A stretch of DNA of 64,000 nucleotides from Sulfitobacter alexandrii (GCF_001886735.1 NZ_CP018076.1:3596001-3660000), one strand, 5' to 3'; shown: positions 55,335 to 64,000, counted from the stretch's first letter. Notes: a model not told the origin generated them from the sequence alone. Made by a program: numbers and translations.

Positions 55335-57101
55335 TCAGGCGGCTTTGGCATTGGTGAACCGGCTCAGCATGGCGCGGTACATACGATGATAGACATCGCG
55401 TTTGAAGTGGTTGAGATCGATCATGTCCTCGGTCCCGTCGATCAGCGATGCGGGGTCCAACAGCATGACATTCGACCGGCCTTTCGCCACCGCATTCAGC
55501 GTCGCGTTGAGACGCTGGTGAAACGGATGCGGCGGTTTCGACGGGTCCGCAAAATGCAGAGGGCCGCGTTCGGCGGCGAGGATCATCACCACCTGCGCGG
55601 TGGGGGGAAGGCGATCGAGGATGAGGTTGTATCTTCGTTCCATCTCATCCTGAGACAGGATTCCCTCGTGTTCATACTCCTCGCACAGGACGTTCAGACG
55701 CTCGCGCTGCTGATCGGTCTTGGCGATGGCTTTCCGCAGATCCGCGCGCTCGACGAGATTGTGGTTCTGTGCCCCGACCAGCCAGTACGGCACACGAAGA
55801 CCTGTCTCACGATGGCGGTAGACCGGAATGTCGGCATCAGCCCAGAAGCTCAGGAAGTACAGCCCCTGCCCCGGCCCCATGTTCAGAATGTCCGTATCAA
55901 AGTCCCGTGGCGCATAGCCCAGCGCGCTTGCCGCCTCGGTCTGTGCAGGCGTCAACCCGCCTTCCAGTTCGGGCATCAGGAACGACGAGTGGTCCCTGCG
56001 GAACATCTGTCCGTTCCGGGGCTCGTTGAACTCCTCGACGATGGTGCCGGAATGCAGGGTAAAATAATGCAGCAGGCTTGCCAGATCGCAGCCGCCGCGG
56101 GCAAAGATATGGTCGAAGGTCAGGTCCGCCCCGGGGCTGGGCGCATCCATGTCCTCGATGTTGGCGGGGGTGATCCAGTCCACCTCGATCGCGGTATCCT
56201 GCACGTCCGACAGCACCTCGCCCACCACCGACAGCTTCGGCCTGCCGAGAAACGCATAGACCCAATGCTCGATATACATGTTCAACGTGCGACAGGAGAA
56301 ACAGAAGTGTTCGAGCGTGCGTGTGTTGTTGACCCGGCGTGTCATGTAGAACCCGACGAACCCGTAGTCGCCAAAGTCGTCCCGGACGCGGATCAGCGCG
56401 GCGTCGGTCGTGTTGTGCGCCAGACGCTGGCTCAGTTCGCGCCGGGCGGTTTCCGGATCGTCCGAAAGCCGGTTCTTGGTAAAGTTCAGCTGGTTTGTCC
56501 GGTTCACCAGTTCGACGGCCCGGTCCAGGTGCGCTTCGACATCGTACTCGATAAACACTTTGACGTTCGACTGGCGCAGGAATGCCGTGGTATCTCCGCC
56601 CGTCACTTTCGCCGCCTCGGCCTTTTTCTCGGTGACCTTGTATTGCGCAAGCCGTGACAGTTGGCTGTCGTCCTTGCCCTTCAATTGCGGTGCATCGCGA
56701 AGTCCGGCGATCACATCGGGCAGCGCGCAGTTCAGGCCGGGGTTGGCATGTTCCGCCTGTGCAAGGTTCATCGGGTTGTCGTCGAGAAACAGGGTCGACG
56801 CGGCCCGAAGCCCGATGGTTTCAAGCATCGCCTTGATCCTCGGGCCTTTGGGGGTCCAGTCGATACTGGGGAAGATGAAGTAGTCCCACAGACCCTTCTC
56901 GCGCAGCAATTCCTCGATCGGTTCGTGATCGTTCTTGGAGCAGATCGCGCTCATGATGCCGCGCTTGGCGAGGTCGATCACCAGTTGATGATGATCGTCC
57001 CGGTAGGAAATGCCCCCTTCGGTCAGCGTTCCATCCCAGAAGGTTTCGTCCAGGTCCCAGATGATCAGCCTGATGTTCTCGGCGAATTCCGGTGTCTTCA
57101 T
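55335..57101 (-). CDS. FkbH-like HAD-IIIC protein
   Basis: A 588-residue protein. Residues about 10-130 are a HAD-IIIC phosphatase-like domain with IWDLDETFWDGTL (Asp nucleophile), CSKND and FLDDNPMN; about 180-300 is the FkbH C-domain (NRTNQLNFTKNRLS; DDFGDYGFVGFY). FkbH proteins load glyceryl units onto carrier proteins. The rest (about 320-588), including YFTLHSGTIVEEFNEPRNGQMF and a DLNHFKRDVYH ending, is a long C-terminal region that may be an SGNH-hydrolase-like domain with Asp/His catalytic residues. It could attach glycerate-like or acyl groups to the glycan. Between the CmcI-like and sulfotransferase genes. Confidence 0.82.
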   Translation of the reverse strand: MKTPEFAENIRLIIWDLDETFWDGTLTEGGISYRDDHHQLVIDLAKRGIMSAICSKNDHEPIEELLREKGLWDYFIFPSIDWTPKGPRIKAMLETIGLRAASTLFLDDNPMNLAQAEHANPGLNCALPDVIAGLRDAPQLKGKDDSQLSRLAQYKVTEKKAEAAKVTGGDTTAFLRQSNVKVFIEYDVEAHLDRAVELVNRTNQLNFTKNRLSDDPETARRELSQRLAHNTTDAALIRVRDDFGDYGFVGFYMTRRVNNTRTLEHFCFSCRTLNMYIEHWVYAFLGRPKLSVVGEVLSDVQDTAIEVDWITPANIEDMDAPSPGADLTFDHIFARGGCDLASLLHYFTLHSGTIVEEFNEPRNGQMFRRDHSSFLMPELEGGLTPAQTEAASALGYAPRDFDTDILNMGPGQGLYFLSFWADADIPVYRHRETGLRVPYWLVGAQNHNLVERADLRKAIAKTDQQRERLNVLCEEYEHEGILSQDEMERRYNLILDRLPPTAQVVMILAAERGPLHFADPSKPPHPFHQRLNATLNAVAKGRSNVMLLDPASLIDGTEDMIDLNHFKRDVYHRMYRAMLSRFTNAKAA

Positions 57102-57122
57102 GCCAAACTTCCCAAATACCGC

Positions 57123-57764
57123 TTACAGCTTGCGCAGATACCCGTTCGGGTTCGTGGTGGCGTTGGTGCCGAACATGTCGCAATAGCTCGTGTCGATCTC
57201 GTAGACACCGGGATTGTTGTCCAGATACTCTTCCAACGCACGGCTGGGACCGCCATCGAATTTGTCGCCTAGGTCCAGCTCGGCCAGGATGGCATCTTCC
57301 ATGATCAGATATTCGCCCTTCTGGAGGTGCTGTTCAAAGAATTTGAGAACACCCATGCAGGCCGAATAGGTATGCGCACTGTCTTCGCAGATCAGCCAGG
57401 GGCGCGGCAGATCGAACAGGTTGTTGCGCTGCCACGTACCTTCCATATCCATCACGTTGCCCTGAACGAAACGGATGCCATCGAACCGGCTGTCGACCTC
57501 GGGGGGACTGCGGTCGATGGTGACCACCTGCATGTCCAGGTCGTACATCCTGGCGATGTCACGCATCAGCAGGGCGGAACCACCGTGCTTGGTTCCGATC
57601 TCGACGTAGGTGGCTGGTTTGACGGCATTGATCAGGTGCAGGAACAACGCGATGTCGAGAGGGGATTTGTTGCACATGACATCGCGGTAATGGTACTGCA
57701 TGACGCCTTTGAAGAAGGCCCCCAATTGCGGGCGTGTGTAGGGCGTCTTGAAGGATCGGACCAT
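57123..57764 (-). CDS. CmcI-like SAM-dependent O-methyltransferase
   Basis: A 213-residue Rossmann-fold methyltransferase of the CmcI/cephalosporin-hydroxylase/rhamnosyl-O-methylase family. TYVEIGTKHGGSALLMRDI (about residues 50-68) binds SAM, VVTIDRSPPEV holds the ribose acidic residue, CEDSAHTYS (about 123-131) and IMEDAI carry putative metal-binding Asp/Glu/His. Family members methylate sugar hydroxyls in glycolipids. With rhamnose and colitose made nearby, methylation of a capsule sugar is likely. It is the first gene of CmcI-FkbH-sulfotransferase (minus strand). Confidence 0.82.
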   Translation of the reverse strand: MVRSFKTPYTRPQLGAFFKGVMQYHYRDVMCNKSPLDIALFLHLINAVKPATYVEIGTKHGGSALLMRDIARMYDLDMQVVTIDRSPPEVDSRFDGIRFVQGNVMDMEGTWQRNNLFDLPRPWLICEDSAHTYSACMGVLKFFEQHLQKGEYLIMEDAILAELDLGDKFDGGPSRALEEYLDNNPGVYEIDTSYCDMFGTNATTNPNGYLRKL

Positions 57765-57787
57765 CGAATAACCTCAATGCTCAGTGC

Positions 57788-57821
57788 AAAAAATAATTCC
57801 CCCCTGTCATAGGGGGGAATT
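57788..57821 (-). terminator. Rho-independent terminator of the RTX protease gene
   Basis: On the minus strand AATTCCCCCCT (57821-57811), loop of five, AGGGGGGAATT (57805-57795) form an 11-pair stem, then ATTTTTT (57793-57788). It lies about 50 bases after the protease stop and just before the CmcI-like gene start. Confidence 0.92.
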
Positions 57822-57873
57822 CGGGAAAGGTGAAGTCGCCCGGACGGTTCCGGCTGGCAAACTTCCGCGCTGC

Positions 57874-60270
57874 TCAGAAAATGAAATCGCTCGCATCCAG
57901 ATCGGCGATCTGAACACCGTTGAGCCGGATGGAGTTGCCCCCGCCGGTATTGATGACCACGGCGTTTCCGACCTGAGAGGCGGCGTTCAGAACCTGATTG
58001 AGATTGTTCATCGTTGACAGACCGCTGAAATCGATTCGCTCGTTCGCGCTGAACTCGTCGAAGTCGCCGATCGTGTCGTTCCCGTGGCCGTTCTGGAACA
58101 CGAAGGTATCACCGTTGAAGAAGCCGAACATCAGGTCGTTCCCGGCACCGCCGTTGATGGTGTCGAACCCGCTGTCGGCATAGATCGTGTCATTCCCGGC
58201 ACCGGACAGGATGAGGTCGTTGCCGGAACCGCCGAAGAACCGGTCGTCACCGTCGCCGCCATAGATCGTGTCGTTGCCCTGCTGGCCGAAGTGGCCGTCC
58301 GGCCCGTCGCCGCCGTTCAGCACATCGTCGCCGGTGCCGCCGAACAGACGGTCGAAACCGGCGCCGCCGATCAGGGTGTCGTTGCCAGCGTCGCCATAGA
58401 GGTTGTCGGCCTGGTTGCCGCCATCCAGAACGTCGTCGCCATCACCGCCCCGCAGCAGGTCGAAGCCGCCTTCGCCCCGCAGGGTGTCGTTACCGGCACC
58501 GCCATCCAGCAATTCCGTGGACGTACCGATATTGAGCCCGCCGAGAATGAGATCGTTGCCGGCACCGCCGAACATGTAGTCGTTCGTGTTGCCGCCCTGT
58601 ATCGTATCATCGCCCTCTTCGCCGAAAAGCTGGTCGAAACCATCCGAGCCGATGATCAGGTCATTGCCCGCGCCGCCGTAAAGCGAATCCGCGCCGTTGC
58701 CGCCATCGATCGTGTCGTCGCCGGCACCGGCATGGATGGTGTCGAAACCGCCGAACCCGGCAAGCTGGTTGTTGAACTCGTTCCCGAAGATGAGATCCGC
58801 CGAAACGCCACCCACCGCATTCTCGATGATGACGCCAGCCGCGATCGTAAAGCCGCCTCGCGTACCATCGACGGCCGAGACGAACCCGCCGCCGCCTTCC
58901 TCGAGCTGGAGCGTGGCATCGCGCAGGTCGATGACCGCCGATCCCGCGCCGTTGTGCCGGATGGTGTCCACCCCGCCGGTATCCCAGATCGTGGACCAGA
59001 AGACGCCTGCGCCGGTTCCCGTGGGCAAAACGTAGTCGTTGTTGCCGTTGTTGTGGTTGGTGTTCGCGCCGTAGAGCCCTTGAAGCACCGCGATATCCAG
59101 CGCCATCGGGCCCGCCGCGTAGCCATAGGGCGTTCCGGTGCCATCGCCGGTTCCCGCTGCGGGGGCAGACCCGGGTGTCCCGGTATGATAGGCGGGGTTG
59201 TAGGACATCATGGTGAAGACGCCCTGGTTGATGTTGAAATCGCCAAAGTCGTTCCGGGCACTGCCGACACCCGGCATCACGGATGAATCTCCCCCTGTGT
59301 CATGCGGATGCGCAAGGCCGAGACCGTGCAGCAGTTCGTGCATGATCGTGAAATACCCGAAACCCCCTTCCGTCAGGTCGCCGCCTGCAAAGCGGTCCCA
59401 GAGGTTGCCCGCGAACTGACCGACACCGTCATTGCCCTCGCCGCCGTATCCCGGCGGGTTGAACCGGCCATAGACGCCATCGAGCTCGTTCGTGTCGAGG
59501 ATGAGCTCCCAATCCGCACCATCACCGGAGTTTACGACGTTGAAGGTGAGGTTCGTGACGGCCTCCAGCGCCTCGAAGGCGCGCAGGAACTGCTGACGTT
59601 CGTAGGCATTGAACCCTTCGGAAGTGATTCCATCGGCGGTGTAGCCGGCTTCGCCGAAGTAGACGGTGATCACATTGTGATCGAAACGCGTATCCCAAGA
59701 AAGCGCATCCAGCAACGGGCTGGTGAAATCCGGAGAATCCTCCCAAGTGTCGTTGGGATTGAACTGAACTTCCTGCACCGTGAGCGTGTAGGTACCGGTT
59801 GCGGAGCCATAGGCTTCGGCGGAGATGTAGAACACGCCCCCTGTCTCGGATAGGTAGCTCATCAGGGAGTTGAGGCCCGGCCCGCCATCGTCGTCGGTCT
59901 GGAGGAGGTTGCCCTGAGCGTCGTAGAGGCGCAGCAACGGGTCACTCAAGGTGCCGCCGCCCAACGAAGACCCGTTCAGGGTGATCTGGATGCTTTGACC
60001 GGCGGTCAGGGTGATTCGGAACCAGTCGTTGTCGCCCGCTGTATCGATCGTGTTCACGATGCTCTGGCCGACGTTGATCGTACCGGCTGACCCGGGAGTT
60101 TCACCGATATCGGGGCCGATCGCCGGCGCAGTATCCGCAGGCAAACCATCCGAACCGCCGGGAAGCGCGCTGGAATCGTCTTTGTCGGCCATGCAGGAAT
60201 CACAGCCGCAGAAAGACGCAGTCGGATCGTGCTCCGGGCTCTCGCCGGAACGGGCAAATACGATAGACAT
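57874..60270 (-). CDS. Serralysin-type (M10) RTX metalloprotease with PPC domain
   Basis: A 798-residue extracellular protease. A short Cys-containing leader (CGCDSCMADK) is followed by a bacterial pre-peptidase (PPC) domain (about 65-165) of secreted proteases. The catalytic site is HELLHGLGLAH (about 311-321), the zinc HExxHxxGxxH motif, with the Met-turn MMSYNP. From about residue 500 a long RTX block (GGxGxDxxx) binds calcium and the C-terminus DLDASDFIF is the probable type I secretion signal; no Sec signal is present. The C-terminal 180 residues closely match the RTX protein at 35.8 kb. ATG at 60270 has GGGGGA seven bases upstream. Confidence 0.92.
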   Translation of the reverse strand: MSIVFARSGESPEHDPTASFCGCDSCMADKDDSSALPGGSDGLPADTAPAIGPDIGETPGSAGTINVGQSIVNTIDTAGDNDWFRITLTAGQSIQITLNGSSLGGGTLSDPLLRLYDAQGNLLQTDDDGGPGLNSLMSYLSETGGVFYISAEAYGSATGTYTLTVQEVQFNPNDTWEDSPDFTSPLLDALSWDTRFDHNVITVYFGEAGYTADGITSEGFNAYERQQFLRAFEALEAVTNLTFNVVNSGDGADWELILDTNELDGVYGRFNPPGYGGEGNDGVGQFAGNLWDRFAGGDLTEGGFGYFTIMHELLHGLGLAHPHDTGGDSSVMPGVGSARNDFGDFNINQGVFTMMSYNPAYHTGTPGSAPAAGTGDGTGTPYGYAAGPMALDIAVLQGLYGANTNHNNGNNDYVLPTGTGAGVFWSTIWDTGGVDTIRHNGAGSAVIDLRDATLQLEEGGGGFVSAVDGTRGGFTIAAGVIIENAVGGVSADLIFGNEFNNQLAGFGGFDTIHAGAGDDTIDGGNGADSLYGGAGNDLIIGSDGFDQLFGEEGDDTIQGGNTNDYMFGGAGNDLILGGLNIGTSTELLDGGAGNDTLRGEGGFDLLRGGDGDDVLDGGNQADNLYGDAGNDTLIGGAGFDRLFGGTGDDVLNGGDGPDGHFGQQGNDTIYGGDGDDRFFGGSGNDLILSGAGNDTIYADSGFDTINGGAGNDLMFGFFNGDTFVFQNGHGNDTIGDFDEFSANERIDFSGLSTMNNLNQVLNAASQVGNAVVINTGGGNSIRLNGVQIADLDASDFIF

Positions 60271-60332
60271 GGAAGGGTCCCCCAAAAGAGAAATTGACAA
60301 ACTAATAATGCGCCCTAAGTTTTAATGCCTTT

Positions 60333-61316
60333 TCAGGAACCTGGCAATTGATCATCGACATACCTGCGGCTTTGACTGGGCGTCATGTCGAACCGTTCCC
60401 GAAAGGCTCGGGTCATTGCACTGGCATCGCGGTAGCCACATCTCAGGGCAACTTCGGCCAGGGGCAGGGTCGTCGTCTCGGCCAACCGGCGTGCGAGGTT
60501 CAGGCGCAGCACCCGGTAAAGCTGCTGAGGTGTCATATCGAAATCCTTCCGGATCGCCAGTTCCAACGTCCTTTGTGAACAGCGGATCGCGCCCGCCACC
60601 TTCGGCAGGGGAAGCGGCGCTTCGATATTGTCCTGCATCACGGCAACCGCGCGGCGGGACAGCCGGGTACGGGCGGTGACCGCGGGCACTGACGGGGTCG
60701 CACCGGGTGCCATGAACAATTGTTCCACCTCGAGCGCGAGCGCCGGTCCGTGGGCCTGCACGATCAAGTGGAGGATCAGGTCGAAGCTGGCCATCGCCCC
60801 CGAGCAGGAGATCCGGTTGCCATCGACGACATACCGCTCCCGCGCGACTGTCAGTTCGGGAAAGGCCTCGGCAAAGGCGGTCAGTTCTTCCCAATGGATC
60901 GTCGCGATCCGCCCGTTGAGAAGACCTGCAGCGGCCAGCAGCCAGCTGCCCATGTCCAGCCCGGCCAGCGTGGTGAACCGCACCGCGGCCGACCGCAGGC
61001 CGCGCAGCACCCTGTCCGTGACATAGGCCCTCACCCCGTAGGACGGCATCACCACCAGCAGTTCGCCGGACGCATCCTTGAGAGCCGCGTCAGGTACGAT
61101 GCGCAGCCCGCTGGAACTCTGCGCCGGGGCGCCAGATACCGTCAGATACTCCCACCGATAGCTCGTGCGCCGACCAAGATCATTCGCGGCCCGCAACGGC
61201 TCCACCAGGTTGGCAAGGCAGTGGTTCGAAAAGCCGTCGAACAGCAACACGCCGATCCTGGTAATGTCCCGATCCGAATTTTTCCAACTCTGCATAGTTT
61301 GACCATAACTCCGCAC
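60333..61316 (-). CDS. GlxA-family AraC-type transcriptional regulator
   Basis: A 327-residue regulator. Residues about 18-190 form a DJ-1/PfpI-like (class I amidotransferase) domain (GVLLFDGFSNHCLANLVEPLR; GLDMGSWLLAAAGLL; CSGAMASFDLILHLI). Residues about 225-320 are two AraC HTH motifs (LPKVAGAIRCSQRTLELAIRK; LPLAEVALRCGYRDASAMTRAFR). This is the GlxA/CdhR/GbdR type that controls amine, amino acid or carnitine breakdown. It is divergent from the acyl-CoA dehydrogenase, the probable target. Start is GTG at 61316 with GGAG, or ATG at 61295. Confidence 0.9.
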   Translation of the reverse strand: MRSYGQTMQSWKNSDRDITRIGVLLFDGFSNHCLANLVEPLRAANDLGRRTSYRWEYLTVSGAPAQSSSGLRIVPDAALKDASGELLVVMPSYGVRAYVTDRVLRGLRSAAVRFTTLAGLDMGSWLLAAAGLLNGRIATIHWEELTAFAEAFPELTVARERYVVDGNRISCSGAMASFDLILHLIVQAHGPALALEVEQLFMAPGATPSVPAVTARTRLSRRAVAVMQDNIEAPLPLPKVAGAIRCSQRTLELAIRKDFDMTPQQLYRVLRLNLARRLAETTTLPLAEVALRCGYRDASAMTRAFRERFDMTPSQSRRYVDDQLPGS

Positions 61317-61376
61317 ATCACTCCGCTATAGGCACGATAGCGTTTCCGCAACAACGATTGCGCGAGGAAGCTACCG

Positions 61377-62537
61377 ATGAATTTTGGATTGACCGACGAA
61401 CAGGAGATGATCGTTTCCACCGTGCGAAGCTTTGTGGAAAAGGAAATCTACCCGCACGAGGCCGAAGTCGAACGGACGGGCCAAGTGCCGCACGAGCTGG
61501 GCGAAGAGATCAAGAAGAAGGTGATCGACCTCGGGTTCTACGCCTGCAATTTTCCCGAGGAGGTCGGCGGGGCCGGACTGGGTCACGTGGATTTTGCGCT
61601 GGTGGAACGAGAGCTCGGCCGGGGGTCGATGGCGCTGACGCACTTCTTCGGTCGGCCGCAGAATATCCTGATGGCCTGCGAGGGGGACCAGAAGGAACGC
61701 TATCTCCTGCCCGCCGTTCGCGGTGAAAGGATGGACGCCCTGGCGATGACCGAACCGGATGCGGGATCGGACGTCCGGGGCATGAAATGTTTCGCCAGGC
61801 GTGATGGCGGCGATTGGGTCGTGAACGGCACCAAGCATTTCATCTCGGGCGCTGACCACGCCGATTTCATCATCGTCTTCATCGCCACGGGCGAGGACGA
61901 CACACCAAAAGGCCCCAAGAAACGCATCACCGCTTTCCTGGTGGACCGGGGCACGCCGGGCTTCACCATCCGCGAGGGCTACAAGTCCGTCAGCCACCGC
62001 GGCTACAAGAACATGGTGCTTGAGTTCGACGATTGCCGCCTGCCGGACAGCCAGGTGCTTGGCGAGGTCGATGGCGGCTTTGCCGTGATGAACGAATGGC
62101 TCTATGCGACACGGATCACCGTCGCGACGATGAGCGTGGGACGCGCCCGCCGCGTCTTCGACTATGCCCTGAACTACGCGGCAGAGCGCAAGCAGTTCGG
62201 CCAGCAGATCGGGAAATTTCAGGGCGTCAGCTTTCAGATCGCCGACATGATCACCGAGATCGACGCGGCCGACTGGTTGACCCTGGCGTCTGCCTGGCGG
62301 CTGGACCAGGGGCTGCCCGCGAACCGCGAGATCGCCTCGGCGAAAGTCTATGCCAGCGAAATGCTTGCCCGGGTCACGGATGCCACCCTTCAGATTTTCG
62401 GTGGCATGGGACTGATGGACGATTTTCCGATCGAGCGTTTCTGGCGCGACGCACGGGTCGAACGAATCTGGGACGGCACATCGGAAATCCAGCGCCACAT
62501 CATCTCGCGCGAGCTTCTGAGGCCCCTGGGCGCATGA
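61377..62537 (+). CDS. Acyl-CoA dehydrogenase
   Basis: A 386-residue flavoprotein of the acyl-CoA dehydrogenase fold. AMTEPDAGSDVRGMKC (FAD/substrate loop), NGTKHFISGADHADF, the ARITVATMSVGRA region and ERKQFGQQIGKFQGVSF are family features. The catalytic Glu should be in RFWRDARVERIWDGTSEIQR, near residue 365. Substrate unknown; CaiA-like reductases and short-chain or branched acyl-CoA dehydrogenases are possible. Its stop overlaps the next start (ATGA), coupling it to the acyl-CoA ligase gene. Confidence 0.93.
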   Translation: MNFGLTDEQEMIVSTVRSFVEKEIYPHEAEVERTGQVPHELGEEIKKKVIDLGFYACNFPEEVGGAGLGHVDFALVERELGRGSMALTHFFGRPQNILMACEGDQKERYLLPAVRGERMDALAMTEPDAGSDVRGMKCFARRDGGDWVVNGTKHFISGADHADFIIVFIATGEDDTPKGPKKRITAFLVDRGTPGFTIREGYKSVSHRGYKNMVLEFDDCRLPDSQVLGEVDGGFAVMNEWLYATRITVATMSVGRARRVFDYALNYAAERKQFGQQIGKFQGVSFQIADMITEIDAADWLTLASAWRLDQGLPANREIASAKVYASEMLARVTDATLQIFGGMGLMDDFPIERFWRDARVERIWDGTSEIQRHIISRELLRPLGA

Positions 62538-64000
62538 AAGCCGATCTCACACGGCTGCTTCAGCCCCGGTCCATCGCGGTTGTCGGCGGCGGTGCATGGT
62601 GCCGCGCGATCGTTGCGCAATGCCAGAAGATGGGTTTCGACGGCGCGATCTGGCCGGTGCATCCCAGCGCCGATACGATGGCCGGATTGCCGGTCTACCG
62701 CGACATCGCCTCCCTGCCGGCAGCGCCGGACGCGACGTTCATCGGGGTGAACCGGACCGCAACCGTGGATATCGCCGCCCAACTGTCCGCGCGGAACGCG
62801 GGCGGTGCGGTCTGTTTCGCGTCCGGGTTCATGGAAGCCCAGGCCGAAGATGCCGAAGGCATGGATCATCAGGCGGCACTGTTGCGCGCGGCAGGTGATA
62901 TGCCGTTTCTCGGGCCGAATTGCTACGGCTTCATCAATCTGCTGGACGGCGCGCTATTGTGGCCGGACCAGCACGGCGGCAAGCGGACCGACCGGGGCGT
63001 GGCGATCATCACGCAAAGCTCCAACATCGCGATCAACCTGACCATGCAATCCCGCGCCCTGCCGCTGGCTTACGTGGTCACGGCGGGCAACCAGGCACAG
63101 TGCGGCATTTCCGATATCGGCATGGCGGTCTTGAAGGATCCGCGCGTGACCGCGCTGGGACTGCACATCGAAGGCATCGACGACCTGCGCAAGTTCGAGG
63201 CCCTCGCGGAATATGCGCGGCAGATGGGCAAGCAGATCGTGGCGATCAAGGTTGGCAAGTCCGTGCAGGCGCAACACGCGACCGTGTCGCATACGGCATC
63301 TCTTGCAGGGCAGGACGCGGGCGCCGGCGCGCTGCTGCGCCGGCTCGGCATCGCGCGCGTCGCGGACCTCCCGACCTTTCTCGAGACGCTGAAACTGTTG
63401 CACATGGCCGGTCCTCTGGACAGCAGGCGGATTGCAACGATCAGCTGTTCGGGGGGCGAGGCGAGCCTTGCCGCCGACACGGGCCTCGACGCCGGCCTTC
63501 AATTTCCGCCCCTTGGCGAAGAACAGAAGACCGCTCTGCGCGCGGCATTGGGTCCGCGTGTCGCGCTGGCCAATCCACTGGACTATCACACCTACATCTG
63601 GCGCGACGTTCCAGCCATGATGGCCACCTTCGCGGCGATGGCCGATCCGGGCAATGCGATCACACTGCTGATCGTCGACTTTCCGCGTAGCGATCGATGC
63701 GACCCATCAGATTGGGATTGCGTGATCGAGGCCGTGATCGGCGCGGCGGAGCGGACCGGCGCACGATACGGCATGGTCTCCACCCTGCCCGAACTGATGC
63801 CGGAAAGCGTTGCGGAAACGCTGATGGATCACGGTATCATTCCCTTTTGCGGACTGACCGAAGCACTCAACGCCTGCGCTCACGCGGCACGTACCAGCCC
63901 TGTGGCGGCGGACCCGGTGCATATCGCGCCTCCTGCCCGGGTCCCCGCGCTGATTGCGGAGGGTGATGCAAAGCGACTTCTGGCCGAACATGGCCTCCGC
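62534..64000 (+). CDS. NDP-forming acyl-CoA synthetase family protein (cut at right edge)
   Basis: 489 residues are visible and the frame runs open off the window. The N-terminal CoA-binding Rossmann domain (about 8-130: PRSIAVVGGGAW, FLGPNCYGFIN) is followed by the ligase-CoA domains, with the phospho-His in SHTASLAG (about 255), CSGGEASLA, and at the right edge the start of an ATP-grasp domain (EGDAKRLLAEHG). Enzymes of this class ligate acids to CoA with ATP to ADP and phosphate; acetate, feruloyl and DMSP-type substrates are known. Coupled to the acyl-CoA dehydrogenase, it may activate the acid that the dehydrogenase then oxidises. Confidence 0.88.
   Translation, partial: MKADLTRLLQPRSIAVVGGGAWCRAIVAQCQKMGFDGAIWPVHPSADTMAGLPVYRDIASLPAAPDATFIGVNRTATVDIAAQLSARNAGGAVCFASGFMEAQAEDAEGMDHQAALLRAAGDMPFLGPNCYGFINLLDGALLWPDQHGGKRTDRGVAIITQSSNIAINLTMQSRALPLAYVVTAGNQAQCGISDIGMAVLKDPRVTALGLHIEGIDDLRKFEALAEYARQMGKQIVAIKVGKSVQAQHATVSHTASLAGQDAGAGALLRRLGIARVADLPTFLETLKLLHMAGPLDSRRIATISCSGGEASLAADTGLDAGLQFPPLGEEQKTALRAALGPRVALANPLDYHTYIWRDVPAMMATFAAMADPGNAITLLIVDFPRSDRCDPSDWDCVIEAVIGAAERTGARYGMVSTLPELMPESVAETLMDHGIIPFCGLTEALNACAHAARTSPVAADPVHIAPPARVPALIAEGDAKRLLAEHGLR

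Noticed and set aside
1..64000. tRNA, rRNA or insertion-sequence genes
   Set aside because: No cloverleaf, rRNA segment, transposase motif or terminal inverted repeat was recognised on either strand; a tRNAscan or IS search would be the decisive check.

Overview
The window reads as a high-GC alphaproteobacterial chromosome, most likely a marine Rhodobacterales (Roseobacter-group) bacterium. The reasons are the alphaproteobacterial-type serB/serC-serA locus with its leader RNA, an IalB-family secreted protein, a Rhizobium-type asparaginase, the gene repertoire and very compact packing. No tRNA, rRNA, CRISPR array, insertion sequence or phage integrase was recognised. No intergenic stretch exceeds 300 bases; the longest (18076-18347) separates a divergent pair and shows only a weak hairpin. 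No taxonomic search could be run.

Region 1 (1-17 kb), housekeeping: a clipped gene, a DUF4396 membrane protein, rlmN, a small drug-transporter-like protein, an IalB protein, an asparaginase, the serine pathway (serB divergent from serC-serA), a mini heme-copper-oxidase-like protein, a LysR regulator, a metallophosphoesterase, an APP1-type phosphatase, and the threonine-to-glycine genes tdh-kbl with an upstream HTH-cupin regulator and a striking tandem operator. A thiolase and a histone deacetylase-like gene broken by a one-base frameshift follow.

Region 2 (17-26 kb): two tandem small secreted proteins with an HdeA-like cysteine pattern; then a head-to-tail operon of a peptide-type ABC importer lacking its binding protein, an acetyltransferase, an SDR, a P1-family aminopeptidase and an alpha/beta hydrolase; then a maleylpyruvate-isomerase-like GST and a fumarylpyruvate-hydrolase-like gene on the other strand.

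Region 3 (26-46.5 kb and 54.4-60.3 kb), a surface polysaccharide locus. It carries gmd, a ColC-like reductase, ColD (a PLP dehydratase with His at the lysine position) and manC, which together predict GDP-L-colitose; rfbCBDA for dTDP-L-rhamnose; four glycosyltransferases; the ABC exporter kpsT-kpsE-kpsM; and a decoration set (sulfotransferase, FkbH-like protein, CmcI-like methyltransferase). Two RTX proteins with closely matching C-terminal modules, one fused to a beta-propeller and one to a serralysin-type protease, lie in and at the edge of this locus. A self-contained dipeptide ABC operon with its own regulator and a Ntn-hydrolase (46.5-54.4 kb) sits inside it.

Region 4 (60.3-64 kb): a GlxA-type regulator divergent from an acyl-CoA dehydrogenase and an NDP-forming acyl-CoA ligase that runs off the right edge.
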